From NCBI GenBank assembly GCA_025960445.1, contig JAICIT010000124.1:1-7161 (forward strand): a stretch of 7,161 nt of DNA, given 5' to 3'. The notes below the pieces were generated by a model that did no database searches, was not told where the DNA came from, and saw nothing but the letters and a program-made list of their open reading frames with translations. The number at the start of each line of letters is the position of its first letter. Position 1 is the stretch's first letter. This document shows, one piece after another, positions 5,672-7,161 of this stretch. The stretch comes from Bradyrhizobium sp. (lineage in GTDB: Bacteria > Pseudomonadota > Alphaproteobacteria > Rhizobiales > Xanthobacteraceae). The position numbers were made by a program, and so were the translations under genes.

Positions 5672-6730
5672 GTGGCCGAGGGCGTCAGGAGAGACGAAGA
5701 GTTTTCGGGCACCAAGCCCGTCGAGGAGCGGCATCGGATCGATGAAGTGCGTCTCGACGGCTGGATGCGCGAGAACGTCGAGGGGTATCAGGGACCGCTG
5801 ATCGTCCTGCAGTTCAGGGGTGGACAGTCCAACCCCACCTATCGACTCGATACACCGGGACGATCCTATGTGATGCGCCGCAAGCCGTTCGGCAAACTGT
5901 TGCCGTCGGCGCACGCGGTCGATCGCGAGTTTCGCGTCATCGCCGCGCTAGGCAAGCAGGGATTTCCCGTCGCCAAGGCCTATGCGCTTTGCACGGATGA
6001 TGCCGTGATCGGTGCTGCCTTCTACATCATGTCGATGGAGGAGGGCCGGGTGTTCTGGGATCCGATGTTGCCGAGTCAACCGGCGGAAGCGCGGCGGAAG
6101 ATATTCTCAAGCAAGATCGAGACACTGGCGAAGCTGCACCAATACGATCCGCAGGCGATCGGGCTCGGCGATTTCGGCAAGACCGGAAACTATTTCGCTC
6201 GCCAGGTCGATCGCTGGACCAAGCAGTATCGCGCCTCCGAGACGCAGCACATCCCCGAAGTCGAACGCCTGATCGAATGGCTGCCGAAGACGGTGCCGCA
6301 TCAGGAACGGGTGTCGATCGTGCACGGCGATTATCGCCTGGACAACATGATCTTCCATCCGACCGAGCCGCGCGTGCTTGCGGTTCTGGACTGGGAGTTG
6401 TCGACGCTGGGCGATCCGATGGCGGACTTCACCTATCTGTTGATGCAGTGGACCATGCCCGGACTCGTGAACGCCGATCTCAAGGCACTCAACATTCCGA
6501 GTATGGAAGAGGCGGCGCAAATCTATTGCAACGTCACCGGCAGCGCCGTTCCCGACCTGAACTGGTACTTCGCCTACAACCTGTTCAGGCTCGCCGGCAT
6601 TACCCAAGGCATCGCCGGACGTATCCGCGACGGCACTGCCGCAAGCGCCAAGGCGATGGAATCCGCCAAGCGTACCGTGCCGCTGGCGCAGGCGTCCTGG
6701 GAATACGCACAGAAGGCTGGAGCGGTATAG
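5672..6730 (+). CDS. APH-fold phosphotransferase, probable 4-hydroxyacyl-CoA kinase partner of the dehydrogenase
   Basis: This 352-residue protein has the aminoglycoside phosphotransferase (protein-kinase-like) fold. It shows a GGQSNPTYRL nucleotide loop (50-59), VMRRKP with K71 as the likely ATP-binding lysine, an acidic helix around 84-90 (DREFRVI), a hinge near FYIMSMEEG (117-125), and the Brenner motif VHGDYRLDNMIF (217-228) with catalytic D220 and metal-binding N225. The second metal-binding motif VLDWELSTLGDP (238-249) contains D240. All key kinase residues are present, so it should be active. Aminoglycoside resistance is unlikely. The closest architecture is the N-terminal domain of ACAD10/ACAD11, in which the kinase is fused to an acyl-CoA dehydrogenase, and the kinase of the Pseudomonas levulinate (lva) pathway. 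The predicted reaction is ATP-dependent phosphorylation of the 4-hydroxyl of a 4-hydroxyacyl-CoA, preparing phosphate loss by the upstream dehydrogenase. It starts with GTG and is probably cotranscribed with that gene. Substrate is inferred. Confidence 0.92.
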   Translation: MAEGVRRDEEFSGTKPVEERHRIDEVRLDGWMRENVEGYQGPLIVLQFRGGQSNPTYRLDTPGRSYVMRRKPFGKLLPSAHAVDREFRVIAALGKQGFPVAKAYALCTDDAVIGAAFYIMSMEEGRVFWDPMLPSQPAEARRKIFSSKIETLAKLHQYDPQAIGLGDFGKTGNYFARQVDRWTKQYRASETQHIPEVERLIEWLPKTVPHQERVSIVHGDYRLDNMIFHPTEPRVLAVLDWELSTLGDPMADFTYLLMQWTMPGLVNADLKALNIPSMEEAAQIYCNVTGSAVPDLNWYFAYNLFRLAGITQGIAGRIRDGTAASAKAMESAKRTVPLAQASWEYAQKAGAV

Positions 6731-6782
6731 CTCGTTTTCGTTGCGGCTGTGGTCCCCGCGATCTCAGTCTCGAACAAATTGC
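6731..6782. other. Short intergenic stretch after the kinase gene
   Basis: A weak GCGG/CCGC pairing (6743-6746 with 6756-6759) has no T-run after it. I see no convincing terminator for the dehydrogenase-kinase operon here and nothing else. Confidence 0.3.
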
Positions 6783-6925
6783 GTCGTCCCGGACAAGCGA
6801 GCGGAAGCGAGCGCCGATCCGGGGCCCATAACCACCGACCGTTGCGAGAAGGCGACTCGTGCCACCGCGTGCGCGCAATAATTCGCATCAGTGGCCATGA
6901 ATTCCGCGTTCGCCGGGACCACGGC
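6783..6925. repeat. Degenerate long inverted repeat, probable dispersed intergenic repeat
   Basis: The left arm starts GTCGTCCCGG (6783-6792) and runs to GGGGCCCATAACCACCG. The right arm, read in reverse complement from 6925, starts GCCGTGGTCCCGG and runs to ATGGCCACTG, so the arms are mutually similar but diverged. The stretch 'cgtcccggacaagcg...gatccgggg' resembles a dispersed intergenic element I know from Bradyrhizobium genomes. Short open frames on both strands here are by-products of the repeat and not genes. Confidence 0.55.
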
Positions 6926-6982
6926 TTTGATAAACGATGGCTAGCTACCATTCCGTAAGAGGCCGCTTGCGACTGATTGCTT

Positions 6983-7161
6983 TGACTTCGCCTGACGGGC
7001 AAATCGATCATCTCTGGCTGTCCAGTCGGTTTAGCAAAAATATTTCCGTTCTCGTCTGCCCCAAATCAAAATTATAAGCGCCGCATCTCGTCCCACCAAG
7101 AGGGGCGCTCGCGATCGTCACGACGTTGGGAACGAGATGCAATGGACGCGAAAGCGCGCTC
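6983..7161. repeat. Bradyrhizobium-type intergenic repeat, continuing past the right edge
   Basis: The segment beginning TTGACTTCGCCTGACGGGC, then 'ggctgtcca', 'gcaaaaatatttc', 'cgtcccaccaagaggggcg', and 'gatgcaatggacgcg', follows an order I recognise from a long, highly conserved non-coding repeat scattered through Bradyrhizobium and related genomes. It is a mobile-like or structural repeat of unknown function and often gives rise to spurious gene calls. This copy is diverged in places (for example 'ttgggaacgagatgc' with an extra A). The right boundary lies outside the window and the left boundary is approximate. Confidence 0.6.
7083..7140. repeat. Strong inverted repeat (hairpin) inside the right-end repeat
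   Basis: GCATCTCGT (7083-7091) pairs perfectly with ACGAGATGC (7132-7140), and CCCA (7092-7095) with TGGG (7127-7130). This gives a 13-bp stem with one bulged A (7131) and a 31-base loop that is itself rich in GCG/CGC. In either strand's RNA, or in single-stranded DNA, this would fold stably. Confidence 0.65.

Noticed and set aside
5093..5914. 273-codon - strand open frame opposite the dehydrogenase and kinase genes
   Set aside because: It is a high-GC shadow: both + strand genes have full motif support, and this frame has none.
5672..6730. Aminoglycoside resistance function for the phosphotransferase
   Set aside because: The fold is shared, but the length, the pairing with an acyl-CoA dehydrogenase and the absence of resistance context point to the ACAD10/11-like kinase group.
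6749..6958. 69-codon + strand open frame and the matching - strand frames in the right intergenic region
   Set aside because: They translate the dispersed repeat; such frames are common spurious calls and have no ribosome binding site or domain.

Overview
The window looks like a chromosomal segment of an alphaproteobacterium close to Bradyrhizobium, Rhodopseudomonas or Afipia. This rests on the GC-rich coding style, the mix of CoA-ester catabolism genes with TetR control, and an intergenic repeat at the right end that I recognise from that group. No rRNA, tRNA, CRISPR array or intact transposase gene was seen.

Left part (1-1430, + strand): the C-terminal part of a family III (CaiB/BaiF) CoA-transferase enters from the left edge. 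A complete modA follows, encoding a periplasmic molybdate-binding protein with a clear signal peptide and all five ligand positions in register with E. coli ModA. No modB or modC follows it. There are only about 150 bases with small hairpins.

Middle part (1581-3495, - strand): a long, visibly AT-richer gene encodes a SIR2-fold protein. It has the NAD-binding and catalytic motifs of NAD-consuming defence sirtuins, lacks the zinc cysteines of deacetylases, and carries a C-terminal region of about 300 residues that I do not recognise. Its composition, its opposite orientation to modA, and its position where modBC might be expected suggest an acquired single-gene cargo, possibly an anti-phage abortive-infection gene. 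This is the most interesting part of the window.

Right part (3496-6730): a TetR-family regulator (- strand) is divergent from a two-gene + strand operon. The operon encodes an acyl-CoA dehydrogenase with a DGPDEVH active-site region and an APH-fold phosphotransferase with HGDYRLDN and DWE motifs. This pair corresponds to the two halves of the ACAD10/ACAD11 fusion proteins and to the kinase/dehydrogenase pair of levulinate catabolism. The likely job is phosphorylation of a 4-hydroxyacyl-CoA at its hydroxyl, then loss of phosphate to give an enoyl-CoA for beta-oxidation. The TetR protein probably represses the operon through dyads in the shared intergenic region.

Right end (6731-7161): no gene. 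The region holds two repeat-like blocks: a degenerate long inverted repeat at about 6783-6925, and a Bradyrhizobium-type intergenic repeat from about 6983 to the edge that contains a strong 13-bp stem.
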